27,891 nucleotides of DNA from an uncultured Gardnerella sp. (GCA_947252975.1 CAMXWX010000012.1:1-27891); one strand, 5' to 3'; counted from the first letter of the stretch, positions 1 to 7,768 are shown. Numbers and translations are program-made. The notes: generated from the letters alone by a model not told the origin.

Positions 1-690
1 GCGAGCAGTACGAACGTAATCAGCATTCATAGTGTCGAGCAAATAGGTGCGCTGCATAAGATGGTAGCCAACCATGCCAGGAACAGTCATAACAATTGTT
101 GGCAAAATCAAATGTTGCAAGAAGTCAAGAATAAAAGCAACAGGATTAGAACCCTGGTAGGAATGTAATCCAGTAACAAAGAATAAACGAGAACCAGCAG
201 CGTTGTTAATGCTAATCGCAGCTAAAACAATAAGTAATCCAAACACGGCGGCTGGAACAACAAGCAAGAACGTAGCAATAGAGTTAAGAACCCTGTCTTG
301 CCACTTATATTGGCGAATAGCAGTATAAACACCAACGCTAACGCCTAAAACAATGCCAAGAACAGTTGCGCATGTAACCAGCTGCACCGATGCACCGATT
401 CGCGCAGCAATCGCAGGACCAACAGGCGCTTGCTCTGGGCTTAATCCCCAATCCCAACGAGTAAGAACACCAGTAATCCAACGCAAATACCTTGTAATAA
501 CTGGAGTTTGGTCGTTAATATTTGCTAAATCCAAAGAACGGTTAATCGAAGGAATTGGCGGATGCGGATGCCTAGACATATAGTTCGATCTCGGATCCAT
601 AAATGCACTTGCCAAGAAATACGTCATGGATACGGACACAAACAGCATCACAACATAATTCAGGCATCGTTTAACGATGTATCGTATCAT
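1..690 (-). CDS. ABC transporter permease, oligopeptide/dipeptide (DppB/OppB) type, partial
   Basis: Reading from 690 leftwards gives 230 codons with no stop; the gene runs off the left edge. The protein starts MIRYIVKRCLNYVVMLFVSV, an N-terminal membrane segment typical of DppB/OppB permeases. It continues with the usual long extracytoplasmic loop (ITRYLRWITGVLTRWDWG), several hydrophobic segments, and near the edge the start of the EAA-type cytoplasmic loop (DYVRTAR) that contacts the ATPase. By family it would form the channel of a binding-protein-dependent peptide importer; the substrate cannot be told from this fragment. ATG 690 has only a weak purine stretch (AAAAGAG) before it. The strong GGAGGT at 721-726 instead precedes a 9-codon ORF whose stop overlaps this ATG, so initiation may be by translational coupling. 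The gene is divergent from pepC. Confidence 0.9.
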   Translation of the reverse strand, partial: MIRYIVKRCLNYVVMLFVSVSMTYFLASAFMDPRSNYMSRHPHPPIPSINRSLDLANINDQTPVITRYLRWITGVLTRWDWGLSPEQAPVGPAIAARIGASVQLVTCATVLGIVLGVSVGVYTAIRQYKWQDRVLNSIATFLLVVPAAVFGLLIVLAAISINNAAGSRLFFVTGLHSYQGSNPVAFILDFLQHLILPTIVMTVPGMVGYHLMQRTYLLDTMNADYVRTAR

Positions 691-716
691 TGTGACTCTT
701 TTCTACGTCTAAACAT
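687..716 (-). CDS. Nine-codon upstream ORF overlapping the permease start
   Basis: On the minus strand GGAGGT (721-726) lies 4 nt before ATG 716. This opens MFRRRKESQ and ends in TGA at 689-687, sharing ATGA with the permease ATG at 690. The best ribosome-binding site in the region therefore serves this mini-ORF rather than the permease. It may be a coupling leader peptide. A sequencing indel that hides a longer permease N-terminus is the main alternative. There is no evidence that the peptide itself has a function. Confidence 0.4.
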   Translation of the reverse strand: MFRRRKESQ

Positions 717-1154
717 TGTTACCTCCATCTGGTAACTGCAAACTTACGCTTGCACACTGCCATCATTTAATCACTAATTAAAAAGGCAAATCATAAGCGT
801 TTAAGGCACACTTAAGTAAGCCCTAATAATTTGGACGTGTAATTAGTATATTTTTAGCTAACCTATGTACATTGCTTAAAATAAACATGTAATAACACGT
901 AATAAATAGTAATCTTAACCAAAATTAATACATAAAATTGGCAAAATATCAAAATATTTAACGAAGTTACTTAAAATTTACGAAAATTAGTTGCGCAAAT
1001 CGCCATAAACACATAAAAATGCATATTTTGCATAAATAAGACACGAACACTCGCGAACACTCACGAACGCTTTAAGCCACGCAAAACGCGACTCGTGCAT
1101 TGAGCAAGCTACAATAACGCTTATTCACTGTTTTTAACAAGATAAAGGAGATAT
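717..1154. other. Divergent AT-rich intergenic region (permease / pepC)
   Basis: No credible gene is seen. The stretch is very AT-rich and should hold both divergent promoters. A TACAAT at 1110-1115 is a possible pepC -10, about 40 nt before the start, but no good -35 is seen. A TATGAT on the minus strand (796-801) is a possible permease -10. The segment also carries the short tandem repeat at 1044-1071. Confidence 0.5.
1044..1071. repeat. 10-bp tandem repeat upstream of pepC
   Basis: CGAACACTCG, CGAACACTCA and CGAACGCT lie head to tail, 40-70 bp upstream of the presumed pepC -10. It is one of several short tandem repeats found in leader regions in this window. Confidence 0.7.
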
Positions 1155-2609
1155 ATGTCTGAAAACGTAAAAGCCGTTACACTAAACGACGTTCGCGAAT
1201 ATTCTAAGCATTTTAACGAACAGCGAGCAAATCGAGTAGCAGCAAACGCTTCGGTATCGAGCGGCGTTCTTAAAGCAGCAACAAGCTACCAGGGTCAGCG
1301 CGCACTTCCACGCGAATTTTCTATAGAACTAAAGCAAGGAACAATAACAAATCAGCAGCATTCTGGACGTTGCTGGATGTTTGCATCGCTTAACACTTTG
1401 CGCTACGAGCTTATGCATAAGTGGAATCTAGAAGACTTTGAGTTTTCCGAAAGCTACTTGTTCTTCTGGGACAAGATCGAAAAAGCAAACGCATACTTGG
1501 AAAACGTTTTGGCGACTTTAGATGAAACATTAGATAGCCGAATTTTTGAGAGCATCAACTACGGTCCGATTGACGACGGCGGATGGTGGCAAATGTTCGT
1601 TAACTTGGTAAACAAGTACGGACTTATGCCAAAGAGTGCATACCCAGATTCGCAAAACGCTACCGATTCCGAAGCATTCGTGCAATACATTAATAGCAAG
1701 CTTCGCGAGTTTGCATGCGAGTTGCGCGAAGCACACAAGAATGGCACTTCTATGGAAGAGTTGCGAAAAATGAAGATTCGCGACTTGGAAACTGTGTACC
1801 GCATGACCGCGATTGCTCTTGGCGAGCCACCAGAGCGTTTCGACTTCTTTGCACGCACTAAAGATGACGACGATAAAAAGGACGATAAGAAAAGCGGCGA
1901 AAATAGCGAATCTAAGAGCGAAGAAAAGAAAGACGATAAAGGCAGCGAAAAGCCAAAGAGCGGTAAAGACGATCGCCCAATCATTTGCGAATACGGCATT
2001 ACGCCACTCGAGTTTGCAAAGAAGTACGTGCCAGTAGACGTAAACGACTTTGTGAGCTTGTGCAACTCCCCAATGGAACGCACTCCGTTCAACAAGCTCT
2101 ACCAACTCAAGTACACAACAAACGTTGCCGAGACTAAGGAAATGGAGTTTGCAAACGTTGCGCTAGAAGTGTTCCGCAAAGCCGCTGTTGATCAGCTAAA
2201 AGACGGACACCCAATTTGGTTTGCTTGCGATTGCACGCAATTCTCGCTAAGGCAAGAGGGCTTCTTTGACCCAGCAGTTGTGCGCGTAGACGAGCTATTC
2301 GATGTAGAGTTTACATTCGACAAAGCTAAGGGTTTGGAATACATGGATTGCCCAGGCAACCACGCAATGACCTTTACTGGCGTAAATCTTAACAAAGATG
2401 GCGAGCCAGACCGCTGGAAGATTGAAAACAGCTGGGGTAAAGATAACGGCGAAGATGGATACTACGTTGGATCCGCGCAGTGGTTTGACCGCTACGTTAC
2501 AGAAATCATTATTAACAAGAAGTATCTTGATGAAGCAACGCGAGCAATATTGGATCAGGAGCCTGTAATGCTTGATCCGTGGGTACCACTTACAAAGCGC
2601 TGCCGCTAA
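1155..2609 (+). CDS. pepC: Aminopeptidase C (bleomycin hydrolase family, peptidase C1B)
   Basis: This 484-residue cytosolic cysteine aminopeptidase removes N-terminal residues from peptides. The papain-type catalytic residues are visible: Cys73 in SGRCWMFA, His403 in GNHAMTF and Asn425 in IENSWG. Gln67-68 before the Cys (NQQHSGRC) supplies the oxyanion-hole Gln. The start is fixed by AAAGGAG at 1144-1150, 4 nt before ATG. The unusual part is residues 235-274, a Lys/Asp/Ser/Glu-rich low-complexity stretch beginning TKDDDDKKDDKK. It makes the protein longer than the usual 440-450 residues and probably forms a disordered surface loop. No signal peptide is seen. The gene is single, with its own terminator directly downstream. 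Confidence 0.96.
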   Translation: MSENVKAVTLNDVREYSKHFNEQRANRVAANASVSSGVLKAATSYQGQRALPREFSIELKQGTITNQQHSGRCWMFASLNTLRYELMHKWNLEDFEFSESYLFFWDKIEKANAYLENVLATLDETLDSRIFESINYGPIDDGGWWQMFVNLVNKYGLMPKSAYPDSQNATDSEAFVQYINSKLREFACELREAHKNGTSMEELRKMKIRDLETVYRMTAIALGEPPERFDFFARTKDDDDKKDDKKSGENSESKSEEKKDDKGSEKPKSGKDDRPIICEYGITPLEFAKKYVPVDVNDFVSLCNSPMERTPFNKLYQLKYTTNVAETKEMEFANVALEVFRKAAVDQLKDGHPIWFACDCTQFSLRQEGFFDPAVVRVDELFDVEFTFDKAKGLEYMDCPGNHAMTFTGVNLNKDGEPDRWKIENSWGKDNGEDGYYVGSAQWFDRYVTEIIINKKYLDEATRAILDQEPVMLDPWVPLTKRCR

Positions 2610-2636
2610 ACTTGATTTAGCACAAGCTGATTTACA

Positions 2637-2682
2637 AACGCAGATTGCATTCGCAAATTACAAATGCAATCTGCGTTTTTTT
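2637..2682 (+). terminator. Rho-independent terminator of pepC
   Basis: A perfect 15-bp stem (AACGCAGATTGCATT paired with its complement at 2663-2677) with an 11-nt loop is followed by a T run to 2682. It starts 28 bp after the pepC stop. Confidence 0.93.
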
Positions 2683-2748
2683 GACCCAGATTCGTTACAT
2701 TTATCTCGCTTGTGAGGCAAATATAACGCAAGCGATATTCCTTGTTTG

Positions 2749-2804
2749 GTGTTGTGCGAGGTTTGCTTAGTGTTGTGCGAGGTTTGAGTATTTCTCTCCT
2801 CGCA
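2749..2804. repeat. Direct repeat plus 33-bp dispersed repeat
   Basis: GTGTTGTGCGAGGTTTG occurs at 2749-2765 and again at 2770-2786. The second copy is the start of a 33-bp sequence (2772-2804, ending TTTCTCTCCTCGCA) found inverted at 13366-13398 with one mismatch. Confidence 0.8.
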
Positions 2805-2857
2805 GGCGCGACGACCTACCTTTTCGCTTAGAGCGTAGCGCGAAAAGGTAATTCGGA

Positions 2858-2930
2858 GCGCTGAGCTGCTCAAGGCAGAAGCACTGCTTCTGCGCGGCGA
2901 AGACGTTCGCGCGCTTAGACCGCGCGAACG
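2858..2930. repeat. Hairpin mosaic repeat, copy 1
   Basis: This 73-bp segment matches 19651-19723 in the same orientation with about five differences. It contains two palindromes: GCAGAAGC/GCTTCTGC, and GTTCGCGCG paired with CGCGCGAAC (2905-2929). In the other copy the second stem reads GTTAGCGCG/CGCGCTAAC, so one base pair has changed on both sides. Confidence 0.8.
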
Positions 2931-2941
2931 ACGACCTACAT

Positions 2942-2991
2942 TTCCGCTTTTTGTAGTCCGACACGCCGCAAATCAGCTACAAAATCGGGAA
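2942..2991. repeat. 50-bp palindromic element (TTCCG class)
   Basis: It begins TTCCGCTTTTTGTAG and ends CTACAAAATCGGGAA, giving an imperfect inverted repeat of the same size and end sequence as the 49-bp units at 13003-13105, 19727-19775 and 25316-25509. The inner sequence differs. Confidence 0.6.
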
Positions 2992-3068
2992 AATCTTGCG
3001 CATTTTGTTGTTGATTTTGCCGATTTGAGCAACATTTTCGTGAAATGTGAGTAAGCGGCGAACACTTG

Positions 3069-3188
3069 AAAAAGATAAAAAGAAGCCCGGTGGGAAAGAG
3101 AAAACCCACCGGGGCAGAGAGAAAGAGAGAAGAAGGTTTCAGTTATGGGGTTCGCGAACGAACCTCACTGATGGAAGAACCATCAGCA
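3069..3188 (-). ncRNA. Candidate structured small RNA
   Basis: On the minus strand a perfect TATAAT (3195-3200) lies about 7 nt before a compact structured segment. Its hairpins are CTGATGG/CCATCAG (3168-3186) and GGTTCG/CGAACC (3149-3164), followed by a pyrimidine-rich single strand (about 3115-3136). It ends in a 9-bp GC-rich hairpin CCCGGTGGG/CCCACCGGG (3086-3114) followed by a T-rich tail, an intrinsic terminator. No good -35 is seen (GTGTTT at the right spacing). No Rfam family was recognised, and the C-rich loops of actinobacterial 6C RNA are absent. It lies downstream of metG on the same strand, so a metG 3' UTR is the alternative. Confidence 0.5.
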
Positions 3189-3332
3189 ATATTCATTATA
3201 ACCACATTTTTCTCGCGAAACACGCATATAAACTAAAAATTTCCTGAAAATTTTTTCATATTCCTGGCAGTATGCCAATTTTTTGTTATATACGTCACTC
3301 TTCCTTAAAATTTTCCGCTAAAATCACTCAGA

Positions 3333-5189
3333 TCACAACGATTTTTTAGCTGCAGCCAATCTTTCTTCGTCAGCTTTACGACGAGCAGCAAGAGCAGACT
3401 CAAAACGCTCAAGCTCCTCATCAATCGCCTCTTTAGGAATCTTGGCAAAAATCGGAGTTGGCTTAGCAACAGGAGTACCAGTAACCAACGGCTCACTTTC
3501 CCATGGATGAACAGTCTTTCCAAGCTCATAGTCGCCAGTAATAATCGGGTACTTAAAATCTGGATTATCTAAGTCGCTCACCTCTTCGATTCTTGGAAGC
3601 GGCGAGAACACTCCCGTTCCACCAAGAGCTTCCCAAACTTTTTGCGCAGAATGAGGCAAGAATGGAGCAAGCAAATGATTAGCGTCCGAAACAGCTTGTG
3701 CAGCAACATGCAAAACAGTTCCAAGACGAGACTCGTCATCCTTAATCTTCCAAGGCTCCGTAGCAGAAATATACTTGTTGATATCCGACACAACGCGCAT
3801 AGCCTCATTAAGAGCATTCTTTTGATGATGACGCTCAATCAAACCGCCAACAATCTCAAAAGCGTTAGAAGTTTGATCCAAAAGCGCACGATCCATATCT
3901 GTCATTGAATTTTCATCCAACGGCGGAATCTCTCCAAAATTCTTATTAATCAAATTTGCAACACGATTAACAAGATTGCCCCAACTTGCTGCAAGCTCCT
4001 CGTTATTGTGACGAACGAACTCTGCCCAAGTAAAGTCGGCGTCAGAATTTTCTGGACCCGCAACGGAAATGTAGTAGCGCACAGCATCCACTGGGTAGCG
4101 CGCCAAAATGTCTTTAACATAAATCACGATTCCGCGCGAAGAGCTGAACTTCTTGCCTTCCATAGTCATAAACTCGGAAGCAACAACCTGCTCTGGCATG
4201 TTAAGTGGGCCATAAACGCCAGCCTCCCCACCCTTAGAGCCAGCTCCGTTATACGCAAGCATCTCTGAAGGCCAAATTTGAGAATGGAAAGTAATGTTAT
4301 CTTTGCCCATAAAGTAGTAGCCAGGAGACTTAGGATCGCACCACCAATCACGCCAAGCGTCTGGCTTGCCCTGCCTACGCGCCCACTCAATGGATGCAGA
4401 CAAGTAGCCAATAACGGCGTCAAACCACACGTACAAGCGCTTATTTGGGTTATCAATCCAGCCTTCTACAGGAACTGGAATGCCCCAATCAATGTCTCGC
4501 GTAATTGCTCGAGGCTTAACTTCCTTAAACAGACCAATTGAGAAGTTAATAACATTTGTACGCCAACCATCCCTGGAATTAAGCCACTCCAAGTTTGCGT
4601 TTGCCAAAGCAGGCAAATCGAGGAAGTAATGTTCTGTTTCTTCAAATCGCGGAGTTTCGCCGTTAATCTTAGAAACAGGATTAATAAGCTCGTCTGGGTC
4701 TAGCTCGTTTCCGCAAGCATCGCACTGATCGCCTCGCGCGCCGTCCGCGCCGCAAATCGGGCATGTGCCCTCAATGTAGCGGTCTGGAAGAGTGCGGCCT
4801 GTAGAAGGCGAAATCGCAACCTTTTGAGTTCCCTTGTAAATATAACCATTCTTAAGGCACTGGCGGAACATCTCTTGAACAACATGCTCATGATTTGCTG
4901 TTGTTGTGCGCGTAAACAAATCGTAGCTTAAACCCAAATCGCACAAGTCTTTAGTAATCACGCGATTATAGCGGTTTGCAAGCTCTTGCGCGCTCACGCC
5001 TTCTTTATCTGCCTCAACTAAAATCGGCGTGCCGTGTTCGTCTGTTCCAGAAACCATAAGCACGCTGTTTCCCTTCATGCGCTCGTAACGCGCGTACACG
5101 TCGGAAGGTACACCAAATCCTGCAACGTGACCAATATGACGAGGGCCATTTGCGTAAGGCCATGCAACATTCACCAAAATATGACTCAT
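3333..5189 (-). CDS. metG: Methionine--tRNA ligase
   Basis: This 618-residue class I aminoacyl-tRNA synthetase charges tRNA-Met, including the initiator. The HIGH motif is at residues 18-21 (GPRHIGH). A zinc knuckle has Cys143, 146, 156 and 159 ([17 protein letters not shown]). The KMSKS-like signature is KFSSS at about 347-351. The tail ends in a Lys/Glu/Ala-rich helix and no C-terminal tRNA-binding domain is visible. ATG 5189 is preferred to the in-frame TTG at 5195. There is no Shine-Dalgarno sequence. A GATAAT -10-like hexamer ends 8 nt before this ATG, so the mRNA may be leaderless. The neighbour across the AbiEi-like pair is rsmI, on the same strand. Confidence 0.96.
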   Translation of the reverse strand: MSHILVNVAWPYANGPRHIGHVAGFGVPSDVYARYERMKGNSVLMVSGTDEHGTPILVEADKEGVSAQELANRYNRVITKDLCDLGLSYDLFTRTTTANHEHVVQEMFRQCLKNGYIYKGTQKVAISPSTGRTLPDRYIEGTCPICGADGARGDQCDACGNELDPDELINPVSKINGETPRFEETEHYFLDLPALANANLEWLNSRDGWRTNVINFSIGLFKEVKPRAITRDIDWGIPVPVEGWIDNPNKRLYVWFDAVIGYLSASIEWARRQGKPDAWRDWWCDPKSPGYYFMGKDNITFHSQIWPSEMLAYNGAGSKGGEAGVYGPLNMPEQVVASEFMTMEGKKFSSSRGIVIYVKDILARYPVDAVRYYISVAGPENSDADFTWAEFVRHNNEELAASWGNLVNRVANLINKNFGEIPPLDENSMTDMDRALLDQTSNAFEIVGGLIERHHQKNALNEAMRVVSDINKYISATEPWKIKDDESRLGTVLHVAAQAVSDANHLLAPFLPHSAQKVWEALGGTGVFSPLPRIEEVSDLDNPDFKYPIITGDYELGKTVHPWESEPLVTGTPVAKPTPIFAKIPKEAIDEELERFESALAARRKADEERLAAAKKSL

Positions 5190-5594
5190 AGCCAAATATT
5201 ATCTTGTTCAGCGAGGACACATTAAATAACACGCCGAAAAATCACACTAAAAAATAGCTATAAAAATCGCTATAAAAATCACATAGCAAAGTAGATAAAT
5301 CAAGCATAATCGCGTGTAATCAAGCGCAATCGTACACAACCACATTTAGTCACATATGATTTAGTCACATATAATCACATTTTTTGATGTAAAAAGCTAA
5401 AAATCCACTTTTCCACAATTACGAAAAATCGCGTAGACAAAAAAGTAAAACACGATATTGTGTATAAAACTTAGAAGATTAAAACCTAGAACAGCAGAAC
5501 ATTACAGAATTACAGCACTAAAACATTACGGCACTAAAACATTACAACACTAAAAAAGTTGGCGCATTCGGCACATTACGCAGAAAGGAGAAAC
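5190..5594. other. AT-rich divergent intergenic region with short tandem repeats
   Basis: No gene is seen. It contains two copies of GCTATAAAAATC (5257-5280), a degenerate repeat around ATTTAGTCACATAT (5345-5385), and the 16-bp tandem repeat at 5515-5555. It should hold the metG promoter on the left and the promoter of the AbiEi-like gene on the right. Confidence 0.5.
5515..5555. repeat. 16-bp tandem repeat upstream of the AbiEi-like gene
   Basis: GCACTAAAACATTACG (5515-5530) and GCACTAAAACATTACA (5531-5546) are followed by a partial third copy (ACACTAAAA). The array ends 40 bp before the start codon. Confidence 0.75.
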
Positions 5595-6356
5595 ATGAGC
5601 ACTTCAACGTTGAACAAAAAACGCACAATACACAATGACGAAAAAAATAAAAAAGCAATAAAAGACTACAAAAGACGCAAAGAATACAAAACTCGCGAAG
5701 AATACGAAGGCTACAAAAACTATAAAGAATACGAAAACTACAAAAACGAAGAGATGATTTTATTTTCGGAAAAACAAAACGAGGAGCTGCCTATTCTTAT
5801 AGACACAAAACACCTACCAGGGCCACTAAGCATGAAGAAACTATGCAATTTTGGAGCATTCAACAACGTTTCAATACGCACTGAATTTACGCAATCTACC
5901 GCAAAAACCCCAGAAGGACGATGCAACGTGCTAAAAAATCTGCTGCCAAACGGAACAGTTGCATGCGCATTTACAGCATCTTGGATTTGGCTTGGCGGAA
6001 AAATCCCAAACATACTAGAGATAATATCCAAAAGTCATTATCGAATAAAGCCGTACGATCACCGACTACAAGTGTTTAGAAGAAAACTAATGAAAAAAGA
6101 ACAAAGGGTGATTAAAGACTTGCACGTAACTTCTCCAGCGCGAACTATTTGCGACATTGCACTAACGCCATCAAAAAACATTTACGAAGAAATAAGAAGA
6201 GTAGATACTGTGTGCGAATTGGCTCAAAAATACAACACCAGTTTTAAAGATTGCGAAAAAATCATAGACAGCAATCCTTATTTTCCAGGAGCTGCGAAGG
6301 CAAAAGAGTGGATTAAATACATAATAGACAAGGATGACGTTCTTTATGACTATTAA
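5595..6356 (+). CDS. AbiEi-like protein (type IV antitoxin family), without partner toxin
   Basis: A 253-residue protein; ATG 5595 is chosen for AAAGGAG 4 nt upstream. Residues 21-53 are a Lys/Tyr/Glu-rich low-complexity stretch (KNYKEYENYK) where AbiEi-type proteins usually have a winged helix. The middle (about residues 115-190) resembles the AbiEi core of actinobacterial proteins: ACAFTASWIWLGG, then HRLQVFRRKL, then HVTSPARTICDIAL, the last being the family's most recognisable motif. In AbiE systems AbiEi represses the operon and counteracts the AbiEii nucleotidyltransferase toxin; no AbiEii gene is next to it. Instead the stop overlaps a small repeat-domain gene. The coding sequence is very AT-rich with much AAA/AAC, suggesting horizontal origin. 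Family assignment is moderately sure; function is unknown. Confidence 0.7.
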   Translation: MSTSTLNKKRTIHNDEKNKKAIKDYKRRKEYKTREEYEGYKNYKEYENYKNEEMILFSEKQNEELPILIDTKHLPGPLSMKKLCNFGAFNNVSIRTEFTQSTAKTPEGRCNVLKNLLPNGTVACAFTASWIWLGGKIPNILEIISKSHYRIKPYDHRLQVFRRKLMKKEQRVIKDLHVTSPARTICDIALTPSKNIYEEIRRVDTVCELAQKYNTSFKDCEKIIDSNPYFPGAAKAKEWIKYIIDKDDVLYDY

Positions 6357-6624
6357 AGAAAATATTAAGGATTATAAAGCGAGCGCAATGCCGCCAAAAC
6401 CGCCAATTGTGCTCACTGCGCAAGTCGCGTGCTGTGAAAACACAAGCAAAGACGTGCTATGGCATATTGCTAAGAACGTGCCTGAATTAAGAAAATGGGT
6501 TGTTGCAAACCCAGTCGCGGACGCAAAAATGCTGGAATACATATCTCAGCAAGGAGGGCCAGGCGTTAAACAAAGTCTAGATGTGCTTTTAGAAGCATAC
6601 GAATATGCAAAAAATGTGGATTAA
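6346..6624 (+). CDS. Small variant leucine-rich-repeat (LRV) protein
   Basis: A 92-residue protein. Residues about 30-85 (DVLWHIAKNVPELRKWVVAN, then a second helix pair with MLEYISQQGG) look like one unit of the variant leucine-rich repeat common in Actinobacteria, in which short helices alternate in a solenoid. No catalytic motif is visible. The start lies inside the end of the upstream gene: ATG 6346 overlaps it by 11 nt, and an in-frame ATG at 6334 is also possible, with AAGG just before it. Translational coupling with the AbiEi-like gene is therefore likely. Such domains usually mediate protein contacts; a partner role for the upstream protein is inference. Confidence 0.65.
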   Translation: MTIKENIKDYKASAMPPKPPIVLTAQVACCENTSKDVLWHIAKNVPELRKWVVANPVADAKMLEYISQQGGPGVKQSLDVLLEAYEYAKNVD

Positions 6625-6640
6625 TTGCTGCTTAATTTTC

Positions 6641-6702
6641 CACATTTGCACATTTTTCGCTTTTATTGATACAACTTTTGCACATTTGCACATTTTTCGC
6701 TT
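6641..6702. repeat. 22-bp direct repeat between convergent genes
   Basis: CACATTTGCACATTTTTCGC followed by TT occurs at 6641-6662 and 6681-6702, a 40-bp period, in the 88-bp gap between the LRV gene and rsmI. Each copy also contains an internal CACATTTG/CACATTTT duplication. Confidence 0.8.
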
Positions 6703-6712
6703 AATTTCCTAC

Positions 6713-7618
6713 TTAGTTGTCCACATTTTCCTTGATTTTTAAGCAAGACGCATAAACTTCTTTACGATTAGCAAAAGAGCCGTCTGAAAGAGGATTTTGT
6801 GAAACAACGCGGGTTATAGCGTCTTTGATTCGCAAGCCTTCGTTTTGTGAAAGATCGCAAGCCATTTTAGCAAGCTGATCCACGCTTAAGTCAACGCTTT
6901 GTTGCGCAACATCACTTTCGCTAGCGCCCGAAAGTACAAGCACAATCTCGCCACGAGGAGGATCATTTTCTACGCTTTTTGCAATCTGCTCAATAGTTCC
7001 ACGACGTACTTCTTCAAAATCCTTAGTAAGCTCGCGGCACAACGCCATTTTTCGATCTGCTCCAAAAACTGCAAGAAGAGCTGCCATTGATTCTGCAATC
7101 CTGTGCGGCGCCTCGTAAAACACGATTGTTCGCCTCTCTAAAAGAAGCGAGCGCAAATGCTGCATGCGCTCCCCCGACTTGCGCGGCAAAAAACCTTCGT
7201 AGCAAAAACGATCTGTTGGCAAACCCGAAAGCGCCAAAGCATCCAATACGGCACTCGGTCCAGGCGCGCATGTAACAGGCAAATCGCGCTCTATTGCGCG
7301 GCGAACAATCGCAAGCCCTGGGTCGTTAATCGTAGGCATGCCAGCGTCGGAAACAACAAGAACAGTGCTGCCTTGCTCAACCTTGTCTAGTAAACCATCT
7401 GCCTTATTGCGCTCATTGTGATCGTGATACGCAACAACTTGCCCAGAAACGTGCACGCCAAGGCGATTTGCAAGGTCGTAAAGCCTACGCGTATCTTCTG
7501 CTGCAACAATATCCGCAGTTTCTAGAAGATTAATTAAGCGCGCAGAAGCATCTCCCATATTCCCAATCGGAGTGGCCGCAAGAACAACTTTTCCTAAATT
7601 ATCTTCTTCACTGCTCAT
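6713..7618 (-). CDS. rsmI: 16S rRNA (cytidine(1402)-2'-O)-methyltransferase
   Basis: A 301-residue SAM-dependent tetrapyrrole-methylase-fold enzyme that 2'-O-methylates C1402 in the decoding centre of 16S rRNA. Visible family signatures are LAATPIGNMGDAS, AAEDTRR, VSDAGMPTINDPG and CAPGPSAVLDAL near the SAM site, then FYEAPHRI and RELTKDFEEVRRG towards the C-terminus. ATG 7618 is chosen because AAGGAG sits 7 nt before it; the in-frame extension to 7684 lacks a ribosome-binding site and is poorly conserved in character. It is convergent with the small LRV gene and divergent from the esterase gene. Confidence 0.95.
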   Translation of the reverse strand: MSSEEDNLGKVVLAATPIGNMGDASARLINLLETADIVAAEDTRRLYDLANRLGVHVSGQVVAYHDHNERNKADGLLDKVEQGSTVLVVSDAGMPTINDPGLAIVRRAIERDLPVTCAPGPSAVLDALALSGLPTDRFCYEGFLPRKSGERMQHLRSLLLERRTIVFYEAPHRIAESMAALLAVFGADRKMALCRELTKDFEEVRRGTIEQIAKSVENDPPRGEIVLVLSGASESDVAQQSVDLSVDQLAKMACDLSQNEGLRIKDAITRVVSQNPLSDGSFANRKEVYASCLKIKENVDN

Positions 7619-7712
7619 CTTAAATCTCCTTATAAAACCTCTTAAGACTCTACACGAATTTATAAAATAACGCACATAATGCACACTAAAAACAAGATAT
7701 TTGATTAGAATT

Positions 7713-7768
7713 ATGCTTAAGTTTATGCTTAATAATGCTTAAGTTTATGCTTAGTAATTATGCTTAAC
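7713..7768. repeat. 22-bp tandem repeat upstream of the esterase gene
   Basis: Two copies of a 22-bp unit built on ATGCTTAAGTTTATGCTTA (7713-7734 and 7735-7756) and a partial third (TTATGCTTAAC). The unit itself is a doubled ATGCTTA. It sits 36-90 bp before the start codon, where the promoter is expected. Confidence 0.8.

Larger units (their letters stand above)
2683..3332. other. Repeat-rich intergenic region between pepC and metG
   Basis: About 650 bp without a credible protein gene. It holds a 21-bp direct repeat (2749-2786), a 33-bp sequence with an inverted copy at 13366-13398, a hairpin mosaic (2858-2930), a 50-bp palindromic unit (2942-2991) and a candidate minus-strand small RNA (3069-3188). 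A short hairpin with a T run on the plus strand (TGGCA/TGCCA, then TTTTTT, about 3265-3285) could be a weak terminator. Confidence 0.7.

Noticed and set aside
1530..2105. Minus-strand ORFs of 178-191 codons inside pepC
   Set aside because: They are antisense of the charged insert and flanking conserved PepC sequence; composition is that of a shadow frame.
3047..3247. A 66-codon plus-strand ORF rich in Lys and Arg
   Set aside because: It covers the hairpins and terminator of the candidate small RNA and has no ribosome-binding site.
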